Assembly: GCA_943789485.1 (NCBI GenBank)
Contig: CALSUH010000005.1
Span: 552,319-616,318, forward strand
Source: an uncultured Pseudomonadales bacterium
Lineage (GTDB): Bacteria > Pseudomonadota > Gammaproteobacteria > Pseudomonadales > Pseudohongiellaceae
Direction: 5' to 3'
Length of the DNA: 64,000 nucleotides
Positions 25,651 to 34,639 of the stretch are shown one piece after another. The notes below the pieces were generated by a model, which did not search any database, was not told the DNA's origin, and was given only the letters and a program-made list of their open reading frames with translations. The position numbers were made by a program, and so were the translations under genes. How positions within the stretch are numbered: position 1 is the stretch's first letter; each line of letters begins with the position of its first letter.

Positions 25651-26150
25651 ACTTCAAGACTGTGAAAATATTCTTTACTCTATTTGGCATTATCTCTTTG
25701 GCAAGCTGCACCGATCAGGCGATAGATTCACAAACAGACGGCGCGACTGTGCTGTCCTCAAACACAAGTAGTGAAAAGGTATCGGAACAAGTGGGTGTTG
25801 AGCGTTGGAATAGCGTCGAACAAGTTGCGCTTGGGCGCGAAGTGTTCACGCAGAACTGTGCCGTATGCCATGGTGCACAGGCGCAAGGCATTGTCGGTGA
25901 TTGGCGCGAAAAGCTAGATGACGGTTCGTTTCCACCACCGCCTCTGAACGGCTCGGCACATGCATGGCATCACCCTCAGGACGTATTGCTTCGAGTAATA
26001 GACTACGGCGGGGAGGCTATGGGTGGGAAAATGCCAGCATTCATCGATGTGCTAGAGCAAGATGAGAAGCTAGCGGCAGTCGCCTATTTCCAGAGTTTCT
26101 GGACCGATGAGATCTATCAACAGTGGATGCAAATGGGTGGAACGAATTAA
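25647..26150 (+). CDS. c-type cytochrome lipoprotein
   Basis: 167 residues with a lipobox ISLASC at the N-terminus. One haem-binding CAVCH at about residue 70, flanked by ALGREVFTQN and GAQAQGI; the sixth ligand is probably Met in GGKMPAFI. The layout matches the soluble class I cytochrome domain that donates or accepts electrons in the periplasm. It sits between sixA and the ChaN-like gene, overlapping both. Confidence 0.88.
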   Translation: MNFKTVKIFFTLFGIISLASCTDQAIDSQTDGATVLSSNTSSEKVSEQVGVERWNSVEQVALGREVFTQNCAVCHGAQAQGIVGDWREKLDDGSFPPPPLNGSAHAWHHPQDVLLRVIDYGGEAMGGKMPAFIDVLEQDEKLAAVAYFQSFWTDEIYQQWMQMGGTN

Positions 26151-27078
26151 GACCTTATTCGCGTTAGCTTTATTGCTCTTGATCAGTTGCGCTTCGAGCC
26201 AACTGGATCAGGCGGAACAATGGCAGTCGCAACTGCATGCCGAGCATGCGCTTGTCGGTATGATATGGGACAGCCAAGCTGACGAATTTATCGAGGCGAA
26301 TGAACTTTTCGCGCGAACAGAAAGGGTCAGCTATCTTCTTTTGGGCGAGAAGCACGACAATCCTGATCACCATGCACTGCAGCTTCGCGCTCTCGATCAT
26401 GTTCTTCAAACAAACACTGTGTCGACTGTATCGTTCGAGATGATGAGTAGTGAGCAGCAGCCGCTACTGCAGGAATTGTCAGCGTATCGGCAGAGTAGTC
26501 TCGAGCAGATCAATGAATATCTACAATGGGACAACGAGGGTTGGGATTGGGATTATTACGCTCCGCTGTTGCATAGCGCCATGCAGTCCGATGTATTGAT
26601 AAACGCGGCTAACATCAGCAATGAAGAAATGATGCAAGTTTACGGTGCGCCGACTGCTGCGAAGATCGAAGGCGTACTCGACGAACAGACCATGGCGGCC
26701 CTCGAGAAAGACATCGATGAGAGCCACTGCGGTATGTTGCCTGAATCGCAATTTCCCGCTATGGTGAGGGTGCAACAGGCGAGAGACTTCGCGATGGCAG
26801 ACAGCCTCGCTGCGAGTTCTCCACAGCAAATACAGGTTCTCATCGCAGGCAACTACCATATACGTCGCGATCTCGGCGTCCCTAACTATCTATTGAATCG
26901 ACAGTCAAACCTAGAGCAGCAGCAGATTGTCTCTGTGGCTTTCATGGAGGTTGATGAGGCCAGCAATAACCCGGCCGATTATCTTCAGCAATTCGGCAGC
27001 GTGAAGGCCTATGATTACATCTGGTTCACGCCTGCTGTTAGCGATGAGGACTACTGCGCCTCACTGCGCCAGCAATAG
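26137..27078 (+). CDS. ChaN-family lipoprotein
   Basis: About 313 residues from GTG 26137, which gives a proper lipoprotein signal (IKTLFALALLLLISC). An ATG at 26107 is also in frame but adds a poor N-terminus. Family motifs are YLLLGEKHDNPDHHALQL near the start, VSFEMM, WDNEGWDWDYYAPLL in the middle and VLIAGNYHIRRDLGVPNYL near the end. ChaN proteins bind haem through conserved Tyr/His and are thought to act in iron acquisition. It overlaps the cytochrome gene by 14 bp, so the three-gene run sixA-cytochrome-chaN is one operon. Confidence 0.85.
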   Translation: MERIKTLFALALLLLISCASSQLDQAEQWQSQLHAEHALVGMIWDSQADEFIEANELFARTERVSYLLLGEKHDNPDHHALQLRALDHVLQTNTVSTVSFEMMSSEQQPLLQELSAYRQSSLEQINEYLQWDNEGWDWDYYAPLLHSAMQSDVLINAANISNEEMMQVYGAPTAAKIEGVLDEQTMAALEKDIDESHCGMLPESQFPAMVRVQQARDFAMADSLAASSPQQIQVLIAGNYHIRRDLGVPNYLLNRQSNLEQQQIVSVAFMEVDEASNNPADYLQQFGSVKAYDYIWFTPAVSDEDYCASLRQQ

Positions 27079-27158
27079 CTGTTCAGGCTTGAATAATGGC
27101 CGGAATCTAGACACACTAAGGGTTCGCTCAGGCTCGCTAACTTAGTTGTAGAAATACT

Positions 27159-27192
27159 CGAAACTATGTCCGAAACTATGTCCGAAACTATG
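27159..27192 (+). repeat. 12-bp tandem repeat carrying three successive start codons
   Basis: The unit CGAAACTATGTC occurs at 27159 and 27171, and most of it again at 27183. Each unit carries an ATG in the same frame (27166, 27178, 27190), so the next gene has three possible starts four codons apart. Confidence 0.85.
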
Positions 27193-27972
27193 CTGTCGTT
27201 TGCCAGACCACACAAAGCAATCTCGGCGTTACTCTTTCTTCTCCTTGGAATTCAATGCAGTTTGTCCAGCGCGGCTGAGAATGATTTCAGCGAGCTAGCT
27301 TACGACGACGCTGGCGAGTTCAATTTCGTCCGCGTTCAGTTCGATACCTATTACGGTGGTGGTTACGGATATGGTCCTTGGTCGATCGATTTTCCTGATG
27401 CGGATATCAACTTCCTGCGCGGCGTTTCCCGTCTGACCAATATCCGCGTGATGAGCGAGCCCATCGTGCTGCGTTTTGACGATGAGGGAATATTCAATTA
27501 CCCGTTCCTGTATATGTTGGAAGTTGGGCAGGGTGGTGGGCTCAGCTTGAGCCCGGACGAGGTAGATAATATGCGTGAATATTTGCTGCGCGGTGGCTTC
27601 TTGCTTATCGATGATTTTTGGGGTCAGCGACAGTGGGATAATTTCTATTCAGCGTTTAGCCAGGTGTTTCCCGATCGCGAAGTCGTCGAGTTAAAACCGG
27701 ATCACGAAATCTTCCATGTTTACTACGATATCGATGGTCCGCAGATGATTCCAGCGCTGTTCCGCAACGATGAATTCGGTGAGCAAGGTATTAATTTCGC
27801 GACAAATCACGCGATTTTAGACGACGATGGTCGAGTCATGGTTCTGATTAATTGGAATTCCGACATGGGTGATGGTTGGGAACATACCTACCACCCTTCT
27901 TATCCAACACGTTACGCAAATGCTGCTTATCGATTGGGAATTAACTATCTGGTTTACTCCATGACACACTAG
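27166..27972 (+). CDS. DUF4159 domain protein, exported
   Basis: 268 residues at most. The signal peptide (KAISALLFLLLGIQCSLSSA) starts after a repeat that gives three in-frame ATG codons; the third (27190) yields the most usual N-region. The mature part has FNFVRVQFDTYYGGGYGYGPW, SLSPDEVDNMREYLLRGGFLLIDDFWG and PDHEIFHVYYDIDGPQMIP, all typical of DUF4159. Homologues often sit with von Willebrand-factor and MoxR-like genes, which are absent here. Possible role in protein-protein or sugar binding is only a guess. Confidence 0.8.
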   Translation: MSETMSETMLSFARPHKAISALLFLLLGIQCSLSSAAENDFSELAYDDAGEFNFVRVQFDTYYGGGYGYGPWSIDFPDADINFLRGVSRLTNIRVMSEPIVLRFDDEGIFNYPFLYMLEVGQGGGLSLSPDEVDNMREYLLRGGFLLIDDFWGQRQWDNFYSAFSQVFPDREVVELKPDHEIFHVYYDIDGPQMIPALFRNDEFGEQGINFATNHAILDDDGRVMVLINWNSDMGDGWEHTYHPSYPTRYANAAYRLGINYLVYSMTH

Positions 27973-28012
27973 TGTGTTTCAGTAAAGTCAGAAAAACTAA
28001 AGAGGCTGTCAC

Positions 28013-28783
28013 ATGAAAAAGTACTCATTGCTTGCTGCATTATTCCTATTTTTTACCGTAAAAAGCTTTGCGGCCCCCTACGACCATATTCACCTTGCTG
28101 CTACTAGCTCACAAGAAGCGGTTAACTGGTATATAAAGCATTTCGGAGGCGAGGCGGCGCGTTTTCTTCGCTCGAATAATACCGACTACCCAATCGATCG
28201 TGTCATGTACGGCGATATCGCGGTGATTTTCTACGAGCGCGATCCGGGTGAGGGCTCGGTTGGCTCCGGTGTCGATCATTTCGGGTTTTCCATGGTCAAT
28301 GTGGCCGATGTAGTTGCCGGCGTTGTTGCAGATGGAGGTAAGCAGCTGGGTGATCTGGTCGCATTCGGCGACATGCAGATCGGCTTCGTCGAGGATCCTT
28401 GGGGGACGAAGATTGAAATCATCGACGATCCGGAGCTACGCGGCATGCATCATCTTCATCTTACCTCGCCAGACCCCGAAAGTACGCTGGCATGGTATGG
28501 CGAAAATTTCGGCGGAGAGCAAGAACTTTGGAAAGGCGCACTGCCAGCCTTGAACTACGGCGACATCTTGTTGCTAGTGAGTCAGGCGAGTGGCGAAGTT
28601 GCGCCGACCCAGGGTCGCAGCTTCGATCATCTTGGCTGGAAGTCTGCCGACCTTACTGCGACTGAGTCTGAGCTGAAGGGCAATGGCGTGGAGTTTACGA
28701 TGGACCCTCGCGAGTTTCGTACAATACGAATTGCGTTTGCCGCAGGACCGGACGGTGTTCGGATTGAATTGGTGGAGCCGTAA
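28013..28783 (+). CDS. secreted VOC-superfamily protein with two glyoxalase-like domains
   Basis: 256 residues. A signal peptide ends at KSFAA. The first VOC unit starts YDHIHLAATSSQEAVNWYIKHFGG and the second MHHLHLTSPDPESTLAWYGENFGG; each repeats the beta-alpha-beta-beta-beta fold, with candidate metal ligands His (IHLAA, LHLTS), His in VDHFGF and FDHLGW, and Glu in TKIEIID and VRIELVE. The full set suggests one metal site made by both halves, as in extradiol dioxygenases or glyoxalase-like enzymes. Export is unusual for the superfamily. GAGG eight bases before ATG supports the start. Confidence 0.8.
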   Translation: MKKYSLLAALFLFFTVKSFAAPYDHIHLAATSSQEAVNWYIKHFGGEAARFLRSNNTDYPIDRVMYGDIAVIFYERDPGEGSVGSGVDHFGFSMVNVADVVAGVVADGGKQLGDLVAFGDMQIGFVEDPWGTKIEIIDDPELRGMHHLHLTSPDPESTLAWYGENFGGEQELWKGALPALNYGDILLLVSQASGEVAPTQGRSFDHLGWKSADLTATESELKGNGVEFTMDPREFRTIRIAFAAGPDGVRIELVEP

Positions 28784-28822
28784 TAAATAGAGAATAAAAG
28801 GATAGTCTGCGGGTTTTTTAGA

Positions 28823-29350
28823 CTATTCGGCCGCGAGAGTTTTTTTGGACTCTAAATGAGGGTCGGCAAGGAAGCCGAGTATGAGATCTATATCGTGCTC
28901 GGCGCAACCGTCACTGTTGGCAAAAATATAGTCGGCAGTGAGTTGCTGAATCATCTCACCTTTAGCAATCGCGGCTTTAAAGTTTGGGATTTCGGTAGGC
29001 GGCAGCCCTTCGCTGCGATAGAAATTTGTCAGCAGGATCATTTCGTGGTTACTGAAATTATCCAATAGAATTTGGGCGATCCCGTCTTCGAATTTTTCCC
29101 AGGCGAATGTCTGTTTGTAGCAAGCTGCTATCTCCATCTTTATCCACTGAGGTAGCTCGACTTCGGCTGACATCGCCACGATGCTGGTGTAAGTCCGAAT
29201 GATATTTTGTGTTTGTAGCAGCGTCATTGATTCGAATTGGCTAGCTACGTTACTAACACGCAGAAGCCTGTCGGCGTCACGTATTTCAGCGGCGCCAACG
29301 GAGGATGTAAAAATCAAAAAGCTAAGTAGGCTTAGACAGCTAATTTTCAT
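28823..29350 (-). CDS. secreted helical protein (DUF2059-like)
   Basis: 175 residues with a signal ending at SSVGAAE. The mature part is all-helical with FEDGIAQILLDNFSNHEMILLTNFYRSEG, reminiscent of DUF2059 where E..L..FY.S.G is conserved; the match is partial. Its start overlaps the end of the SIMPL gene upstream by 11 bp, so the two are coupled. Function unknown. Confidence 0.6.
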   Translation of the reverse strand: MKISCLSLLSFLIFTSSVGAAEIRDADRLLRVSNVASQFESMTLLQTQNIIRTYTSIVAMSAEVELPQWIKMEIAACYKQTFAWEKFEDGIAQILLDNFSNHEMILLTNFYRSEGLPPTEIPNFKAAIAKGEMIQQLTADYIFANSDGCAEHDIDLILGFLADPHLESKKTLAAE

Positions 29351-30140
29351 TGACGATTTCGAATACCACGTTAATGTTCGTCTGGTATTCTACTTCATCA
29401 AATGTCGGTGTGACAGGTGAGGCTGACGGCGGAGCCGTTGCGAATGCTTCGGCTCTGCCGTTTGAGTCCATTGCCATCTCCTGCGACATCATAGTTCTAG
29501 GCATCGCTCGGGCCATCTGACGAATGCCCCCGTAAAAGAAATTTATTGCCTTCAACTCAAGACCAAGGCTGCTTTCATAGTAGGCCTTCTGCGCCATGAC
29601 ATCCTGTAGGGCTATCTCTCTAACTTGGTTCTCGAAGTCGTCTTCTTCACTGTGCTCGAAGGCAGTACTCTCGAAGTTCACCTCTTCGTGTTCGTCTGCT
29701 GTAGCGGCCAATAGTTGCAAGTGCTCTTCGCTAGTCACCTGGATCTCCATGCGTGCAGACACTTCAAAGCTGTTTGGGTTGCGACCGAACAGGCCGAATT
29801 GCGGTGAGCTGGAAAACTTTGAGTTGTTAATGTCTTCTTGAGGGATGCCCGCGGCGACGAATTCTTGGACCAGTTCAAGTCGCAGTGCCTGATTAACCTC
29901 CATAGCTTGGCTGAGGCTACGCTCGTCGGAGGTAACCATCAGGCTGACCTTGGCTGTGTCTTTGTATGCCGTTAACTCGCCTTCGCCATTAATATTCACC
30001 GTATTAGGTCTTGGGTGTAAAAACTCACGCAACTCCTCTGGTGTGCCGCTGAGTTGTGCCTGCGCTAAGCTAGAATGGCTGTAGCCTGCGAGTGAAGCGG
30101 CCGTTGCAGCCACCAAACAGAGTGATAGTAATTTATTCAT
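29340..30140 (-). CDS. SIMPL (DUF541) domain periplasmic protein
   Basis: 266 residues, signal ending at SSLAQAQ. The SIMPL pattern is seen in NTVNINGEGELTAYKDTAKVS, IPQEDINNSKFSSSPQFG, VSARMEIQVTSEEHLQLL and ALQDVMAQKAYYESSLGLEL. Members such as E. coli YggE bind periplasmic proteins or reduce oxidative stress. The C-terminal tail holds a Met-rich stretch (ARAMPRTMMSQEMAMD), possibly metal binding or redox sensitive. First gene of the pair with the DUF2059-like protein. Confidence 0.85.
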   Translation of the reverse strand: MNKLLSLCLVAATAASLAGYSHSSLAQAQLSGTPEELREFLHPRPNTVNINGEGELTAYKDTAKVSLMVTSDERSLSQAMEVNQALRLELVQEFVAAGIPQEDINNSKFSSSPQFGLFGRNPNSFEVSARMEIQVTSEEHLQLLAATADEHEEVNFESTAFEHSEEDDFENQVREIALQDVMAQKAYYESSLGLELKAINFFYGGIRQMARAMPRTMMSQEMAMDSNGRAEAFATAPPSASPVTPTFDEVEYQTNINVVFEIVNEN

Positions 30141-30426
30141 GATGCTGTCCTTGGGTGAAGTGGCGACTCGAACCGGCTAACCGGTATCGTCCTTTATAAC
30201 AGGTTGAAAAACTATGATCTGCTACTTAAGTCGAAATTCCTGTCATTATAGTTCTAGCAGGCCGACGAAAACTGTGGATTCGACTCTACAAGCTTAAACA
30301 AAATTGACTACACAAGAGAACGGGTGTTAAATGACAACATACTGACATAGATCATTCCATTTCAAATGTAGTAGCCATCTAAACTCAGGTTTACGGTGTA
30401 TTAGGAAGTGATTTAAAGGAAAAATA

Positions 30427-30867
30427 ATGCATTCTCCCAAACGCATGTTGTTTCTTGACCTTGTATTGTCTGTCTTCAGGCTGAATGGACTCCTAATCGC
30501 GGAAGGAGACGACATGACCGAGGCGTTGGGTCTAACCAGTGCTAGATGGAAAGTCATTGGAGTTATCGCTCTTGCCAACTCAGGGCTGACAGTGCCGGGT
30601 ATAGCCAGAGTCTTAGGCCAGTCGCGGCAGGCAGTGCAGCGCATCACCGATGTCATGGTCACTGACGGCCTGCTTTCTTATCAGTCCAATCCTAAACACA
30701 AACGCTCGGTGTTAGTCTTACTCACCGAAGAGGGCAGGGCTGCCTATAAGGATCTGCGTGATGTTCAAGACCCTTGGGCGATACAGAACACCGAAGACAT
30801 CCCCATCGAAGATTTGGATGCAGGCCTGCGACTCGTGCGCAGGCTGATTCAGAAATTCGACAAATAA
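30427..30867 (+). CDS. MarR-family transcriptional regulator
   Basis: 146 residues with a winged helix-turn-helix: LTSARWKVIGVIALANSGLT then VPGIARVLGQSRQAVQRITDVMV (recognition helix) and a wing around SNPKHKRSVLVLLTEEGR. AAGGA seven bases before ATG. It ends 2 bp before nnr, an unusual partner, since queG commonly precedes nnr in gammaproteobacteria. It may control its own transcription and hence nnr, but no operator was identified. Confidence 0.85.
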   Translation: MHSPKRMLFLDLVLSVFRLNGLLIAEGDDMTEALGLTSARWKVIGVIALANSGLTVPGIARVLGQSRQAVQRITDVMVTDGLLSYQSNPKHKRSVLVLLTEEGRAAYKDLRDVQDPWAIQNTEDIPIEDLDAGLRLVRRLIQKFDK

Positions 30868-30869
30868 CC

Positions 30870-32435
30870 ATGACAGATTACCTGACCAAACTGCCTCGAG
30901 ATCTCTATACGGCAGAACAGGTTCGTCTACTCGATAAAATAGCGATTGAGCAGTTCGACATTGCAGGTTTCACCCTCATGCAAACGGCGGCATCGATCGC
31001 CTTCAACAAGCTAATGGAAAAGTGGCCGCAGACGCGCCACGTGCAAGTTTTTGCAGGTTCGGGCAACAATGCAGGCGATGGCTATCTTCTCGCTAGCTTA
31101 GCGAAAGAGCAGGGACTAAGCACTGAGGTCATTACTCTGTCCGATTTAGAAAAACTACGCGGTGATGCGAGGCTCGCTGCCGAATGGGCGGTCAAGCAGC
31201 AAGTTTTGATAACGCCCTTCGCTGAATTTGATTTTGAGCATGAGAAGAGCCATGCCCACCCCGTTGTCGTCGATGCACTGCTCGGTATTGGGCTAGACAG
31301 GGAAGTGACGGGTGATTACGCAAAGGCTATCGAATTCATTAACAATGCAGATCAAGCGGTGCTTGCGATTGATATTCCATCCGGCCTCAGTGCTGATACA
31401 GGCACCTGTCTCGGCGCCGCAGTCACCGCCGATGCAACGGTTACGTTTATTGGTTTGAAGCAGGGTTTACTTACGAATCAAGCGGGTGACTGTGTCGGCG
31501 AGCTTTTCTATCACGATCTCAATGTACCCGGTGGAGTATTTACTAGCGAATCTTCACCAAAGCCGGCGGCGCATCGCATAGACATCAATTCGACTAGAAC
31601 GGTGCTGGCACCCCGAGCAATCGCTTCGCACAAGGGCAGTCATGGTCATGTATTAATTATCGGCGGTGACTCCCTTTTTGGGGGTGCCGTGATCATGGCA
31701 GCCGAGGCGGCACTGCGAAGTGGGGCAGGCCTCGTTAGCGTTATTACTCGCTCTTGTCATAAATCTGCATTGCTGGCAAGAAGGCCAGAAGCCATGGTAT
31801 TAGGCACCGAAGACGACGACGTCAATATCGACGATCTCATTTGCAGGGCAACGGCTATTGTGATTGGCCCCGGTCTAGGACGCGGCGATTGGGCGCGCGG
31901 CCTAATGCAGAAGGCGCTCTTCACTGCGATATCTGCGGGCAAGCCGCTAATCCTTGATGCCGATGCCTTGCATCTACTCGCTGAGAAGCGAGAACAGGGC
32001 GCGGGCATAAAAAGAGGCAGCTGGATACTCACTCCACACCCAGGCGAAGCAGCTGCCTTATTGAATAGCTCGATCAGCGAGATACAGCACGATCGTTACG
32101 CCGCCGTGCGTCAACTGAATGACATCTGGGGCGGTATTTGTCTCCTCAAGGGAAGCGGCAGTCTGATCTGCGCGAGCGAAAACTCGCGGCAAGAAGTTTT
32201 TCTCTGTAGCGAAGGTAATGCAGGCATGGCAACGGGTGGCATGGGCGATGTGTTGAGTGGAATTGTTGGTAGCTTGGTAGCGCAGGGCAACTCGCTAGAG
32301 GATAGCCTGTGTGCCGGCGCCAGCATTCACGGTGAGGCGGCAGATCTCTCCATGCAGGCGGATGGCCAGCGTGGTATGGCGGCGACAGACCTAATGCCGT
32401 ATATCCGGCAGTTGGTGAATCCTGCATGGCAATAA
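30870..32435 (+). CDS. nnr: bifunctional NAD(P)H-hydrate epimerase / ADP-dependent dehydratase
   Basis: About 521 residues from ATG 30870. The N-terminal YjeF_N domain has FAGSGNNAGDGYLLASLA and ALLGIGLDREVTGDY with IDIPSGLSADTG. The C-terminal ribokinase-like domain has GSHGHVLIIGGDSLFGGAV, VIGPGLGRG, ILDADAL and the catalytic NAGMATGGMGDVLSG. Together they repair hydrated NAD(P)H. In many gammaproteobacteria nnr directly precedes tsaE; here about 25 kb of other genes lies between nnr and tsaE at 57771. The gene ends 7 bp from the convergent OpgB-like gene. Confidence 0.95.
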   Translation: MTDYLTKLPRDLYTAEQVRLLDKIAIEQFDIAGFTLMQTAASIAFNKLMEKWPQTRHVQVFAGSGNNAGDGYLLASLAKEQGLSTEVITLSDLEKLRGDARLAAEWAVKQQVLITPFAEFDFEHEKSHAHPVVVDALLGIGLDREVTGDYAKAIEFINNADQAVLAIDIPSGLSADTGTCLGAAVTADATVTFIGLKQGLLTNQAGDCVGELFYHDLNVPGGVFTSESSPKPAAHRIDINSTRTVLAPRAIASHKGSHGHVLIIGGDSLFGGAVIMAAEAALRSGAGLVSVITRSCHKSALLARRPEAMVLGTEDDDVNIDDLICRATAIVIGPGLGRGDWARGLMQKALFTAISAGKPLILDADALHLLAEKREQGAGIKRGSWILTPHPGEAAALLNSSISEIQHDRYAAVRQLNDIWGGICLLKGSGSLICASENSRQEVFLCSEGNAGMATGGMGDVLSGIVGSLVAQGNSLEDSLCAGASIHGEAADLSMQADGQRGMAATDLMPYIRQLVNPAWQ

Positions 32436-32442
32436 CTGTCTG

Positions 32443-34422
32443 CTATTGTGCCCGAACCTCTAACGCATGGATGCTATAGGAGCCAGGTAGATGCCCGGGG
32501 TCAACGCGTATTCGGCTCCCTGCGACAACTGAGTTCAGATCGAAGACCATCTGATTGAGGCCGATTTCAATGTTGCGTTGCAATGTGTTTTCCTCCGAGT
32601 AGCCCTGCCCAACTGCAGCTTCGAAGTAGATCGTCACGCTAAGTTTTTCATCGGTTTGCAGTGTTAGATAGAGCATGGCCTCACCGAACTCCACATCTGG
32701 TAAGACCGGTAGCATGAAGTAAGGGTCTCCTGTCGCTGCATCGAACTGCAATTGCCCGCCACTGAACCTCACGTTCGATATGCCTTCTGAAAACTCGATC
32801 TCGCTGAGGCCCCGCCGACTTAGTGAGTACGCAATATTCTCCTCGACTGTAGAGAGATGATTGCTGTTGATGTAGCGTATGGCATTGAGCCGGTCTGGAT
32901 TGTAGGTGTCTCTCTGGGCATCTAGAAAAGACGTATTTAGCAAATCTAGGCCGGCAAGGAACGCAACGTCATGCTGAACGTCTAACAACTGCAAGACAGT
33001 AGGTGAAATGTCTAACGGTGTAGCGAATATTTCTTGCTCAGCAGAAACGCCTGAATTGAGCACATTGAAATACAGTCGTCGCTGATAGTTCGCAGGAAAT
33101 AGTGGGAAGGCATTGTTGCGCATAGCAAGATGATCGGAAACAAGAACCACCACCGTGTCTTCATAGGCAGGATGCATTTTGACTTGGTCGAGAAATTCCC
33201 CCAACAGATAGTCGGTGCAGTGAACCGCGTGCAAGATCGAATTGTCGATCTGATCATACTTGCTGCAGCTTGCAGAGGGCTCGCCAGTTGGATGATGGGT
33301 ATCTACGGTAAGTAGTGTCAAATTAAAAGGCTGTTCTGCTGTGGCTAGACTATCAAATTGCTCTAACGCTTGGGAGAACAATGAATCATCATAAAGCCCC
33401 CAGCCGGTTACATAATTAGCGTCTTCAAGTTTGCTAATTAACTCATAGCTACCTAGGGTTGTGTCAAAGCCATGCTCTTGGAGAAAGCTGCCTTTGCCTG
33501 CGAAATCGAGCGCGGCGCCACCCATAAAAACCTGTTGGTATCCAGCGCTACTTAGAATATCAGGTAAGCATGTAGCCTTATCGAGCATGCGCGAAAATAG
33601 AATTTCATTGCCGTTTAAACTGGACTCATACAGCAGCGGCGTGCCACATAAACTGGATACCAATCCAGCCATTGTCCAGCCAGAGCCCTGGACTTGCTGC
33701 ATATTAGTAAACTGCCAACCTTCTTTGTTTAATGTTTGCAGGTTCGGAGTCAAACCGGGAAAGAGATTCTCATCGGTATAAATTGCTTCAACGCCTTCGA
33801 GAAAGACGAGTAACAGGTTCTTCCCGGCGGTCGATGTGAAGTGCGTATTCGTCAATGCACCCTGTTCAAGGTCCAATTCTTCCCAGGCTATAGCATCGAG
33901 TGAATTTATCGACGGTGAGAGTACGGAGTTGGCTATAGTTACAGCAGATGGGCGCAGCCCAGGGTCTAACATTAATGCGAAAATGAAAAGTCCTGCGAGC
34001 TTGAATAACGAATACTCAGAGCGAGGTAGTCGATCCCTAAAATAGTAAAAGCCCAATAGCACGCAAACTGTCCAGCCAATTACGAGAAACATCAAGGGAT
34101 AATAGGCTGCAAGACTTTCACGCAGTGTTGTCAGATTGAAATGGAAAAAGTACTGCTGATTAAAGTAGCTCCCCTGCAGGTAGTAGCTAATAAACTGCGA
34201 GGCATAGTAGAAAGACAGCAAATAAATCAACACAAAGCCAATGGTGGTTCTAAGAGTCCCGTGCTCGATACGACTGATCAGCGCGGTGCTGGTAAGAACT
34301 ATAAGGCTTACGGAAACGAGAGCAGAAACAATGGAGAAAAGACTTCGATCAAGGCTGTAATAATGAGCGAGAGCGACGGGCATGAAAAATAAGAACAGCT
34401 GTATTGCGTGCATAGACTTCAA
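32443..34422 (-). CDS. phosphoglycerol transferase I-like (OpgB/MdoB) sulfatase-fold enzyme
   Basis: 659 residues. Five N-terminal transmembrane helices (to about residue 160) precede an alkaline-phosphatase/sulfatase domain. The catalytic Thr is in VQGSGWTMAGLVSSLCG, which matches the MdoB pattern GTGWTIAG; metal ligands include LLLVFLEGVEA (Glu), VDTHHPTG and VSDHLAM (Asp/His). The family moves phosphoglycerol from phosphatidylglycerol to periplasmic glucans. A C-terminal beta domain of about 130 residues is extra. No glucan synthesis gene (opgGH) is near, so the acceptor is unknown. It lies head-to-tail with nnr at the left edge of the accessory block. Confidence 0.85.
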   Translation of the reverse strand: MKSMHAIQLFLFFMPVALAHYYSLDRSLFSIVSALVSVSLIVLTSTALISRIEHGTLRTTIGFVLIYLLSFYYASQFISYYLQGSYFNQQYFFHFNLTTLRESLAAYYPLMFLVIGWTVCVLLGFYYFRDRLPRSEYSLFKLAGLFIFALMLDPGLRPSAVTIANSVLSPSINSLDAIAWEELDLEQGALTNTHFTSTAGKNLLLVFLEGVEAIYTDENLFPGLTPNLQTLNKEGWQFTNMQQVQGSGWTMAGLVSSLCGTPLLYESSLNGNEILFSRMLDKATCLPDILSSAGYQQVFMGGAALDFAGKGSFLQEHGFDTTLGSYELISKLEDANYVTGWGLYDDSLFSQALEQFDSLATAEQPFNLTLLTVDTHHPTGEPSASCSKYDQIDNSILHAVHCTDYLLGEFLDQVKMHPAYEDTVVVLVSDHLAMRNNAFPLFPANYQRRLYFNVLNSGVSAEQEIFATPLDISPTVLQLLDVQHDVAFLAGLDLLNTSFLDAQRDTYNPDRLNAIRYINSNHLSTVEENIAYSLSRRGLSEIEFSEGISNVRFSGGQLQFDAATGDPYFMLPVLPDVEFGEAMLYLTLQTDEKLSVTIYFEAAVGQGYSEENTLQRNIEIGLNQMVFDLNSVVAGSRIRVDPGHLPGSYSIHALEVRAQ

Positions 34423-34522
34423 GGCCGATTTCCGTTCGCTGGCTTTTTCAAATTTACCTTTTCTGTCCGATTGACTAAATAGAGAAAGACTTCAGAAGCA
34501 GCATGCCCATGTGAACACGACC

Positions 34523-34563
34523 AATAGAGGTGCTCCCTAGACTACGGCTGAGCCTCTATTTTT
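34523..34563 (+). terminator. orphan terminator-like hairpin
   Basis: AATAGAG and GCTC arms pair with GAGC and CTCTATT around a 14-base loop, followed by a T-run ending at 34563. The orientation (T-run on plus) does not serve either flanking gene, both on minus. It may end an unseen plus-strand transcript. The rest of this 217-bp gap shows nothing else. Confidence 0.45.
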
Positions 34564-34639
34564 CGCTCATTACCGGACAATAATTTCTAGGCTTTCAGTG
34601 AAGGATAGAGACAATCATAGAGCAAGTCTAACGTGAACA

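Noticed and set aside
28802..28826. ATAGTCT...AGACTAT stem between the VOC and DUF2059-like genes as terminator
   Set aside because: The T-run lies inside the loop rather than after the stem, so it is not a normal terminator.
30160..30190. Sequence resembling a tRNA T-loop (ACTCGAACC)
   Set aside because: No matching acceptor, D or anticodon arm could be folded around it.
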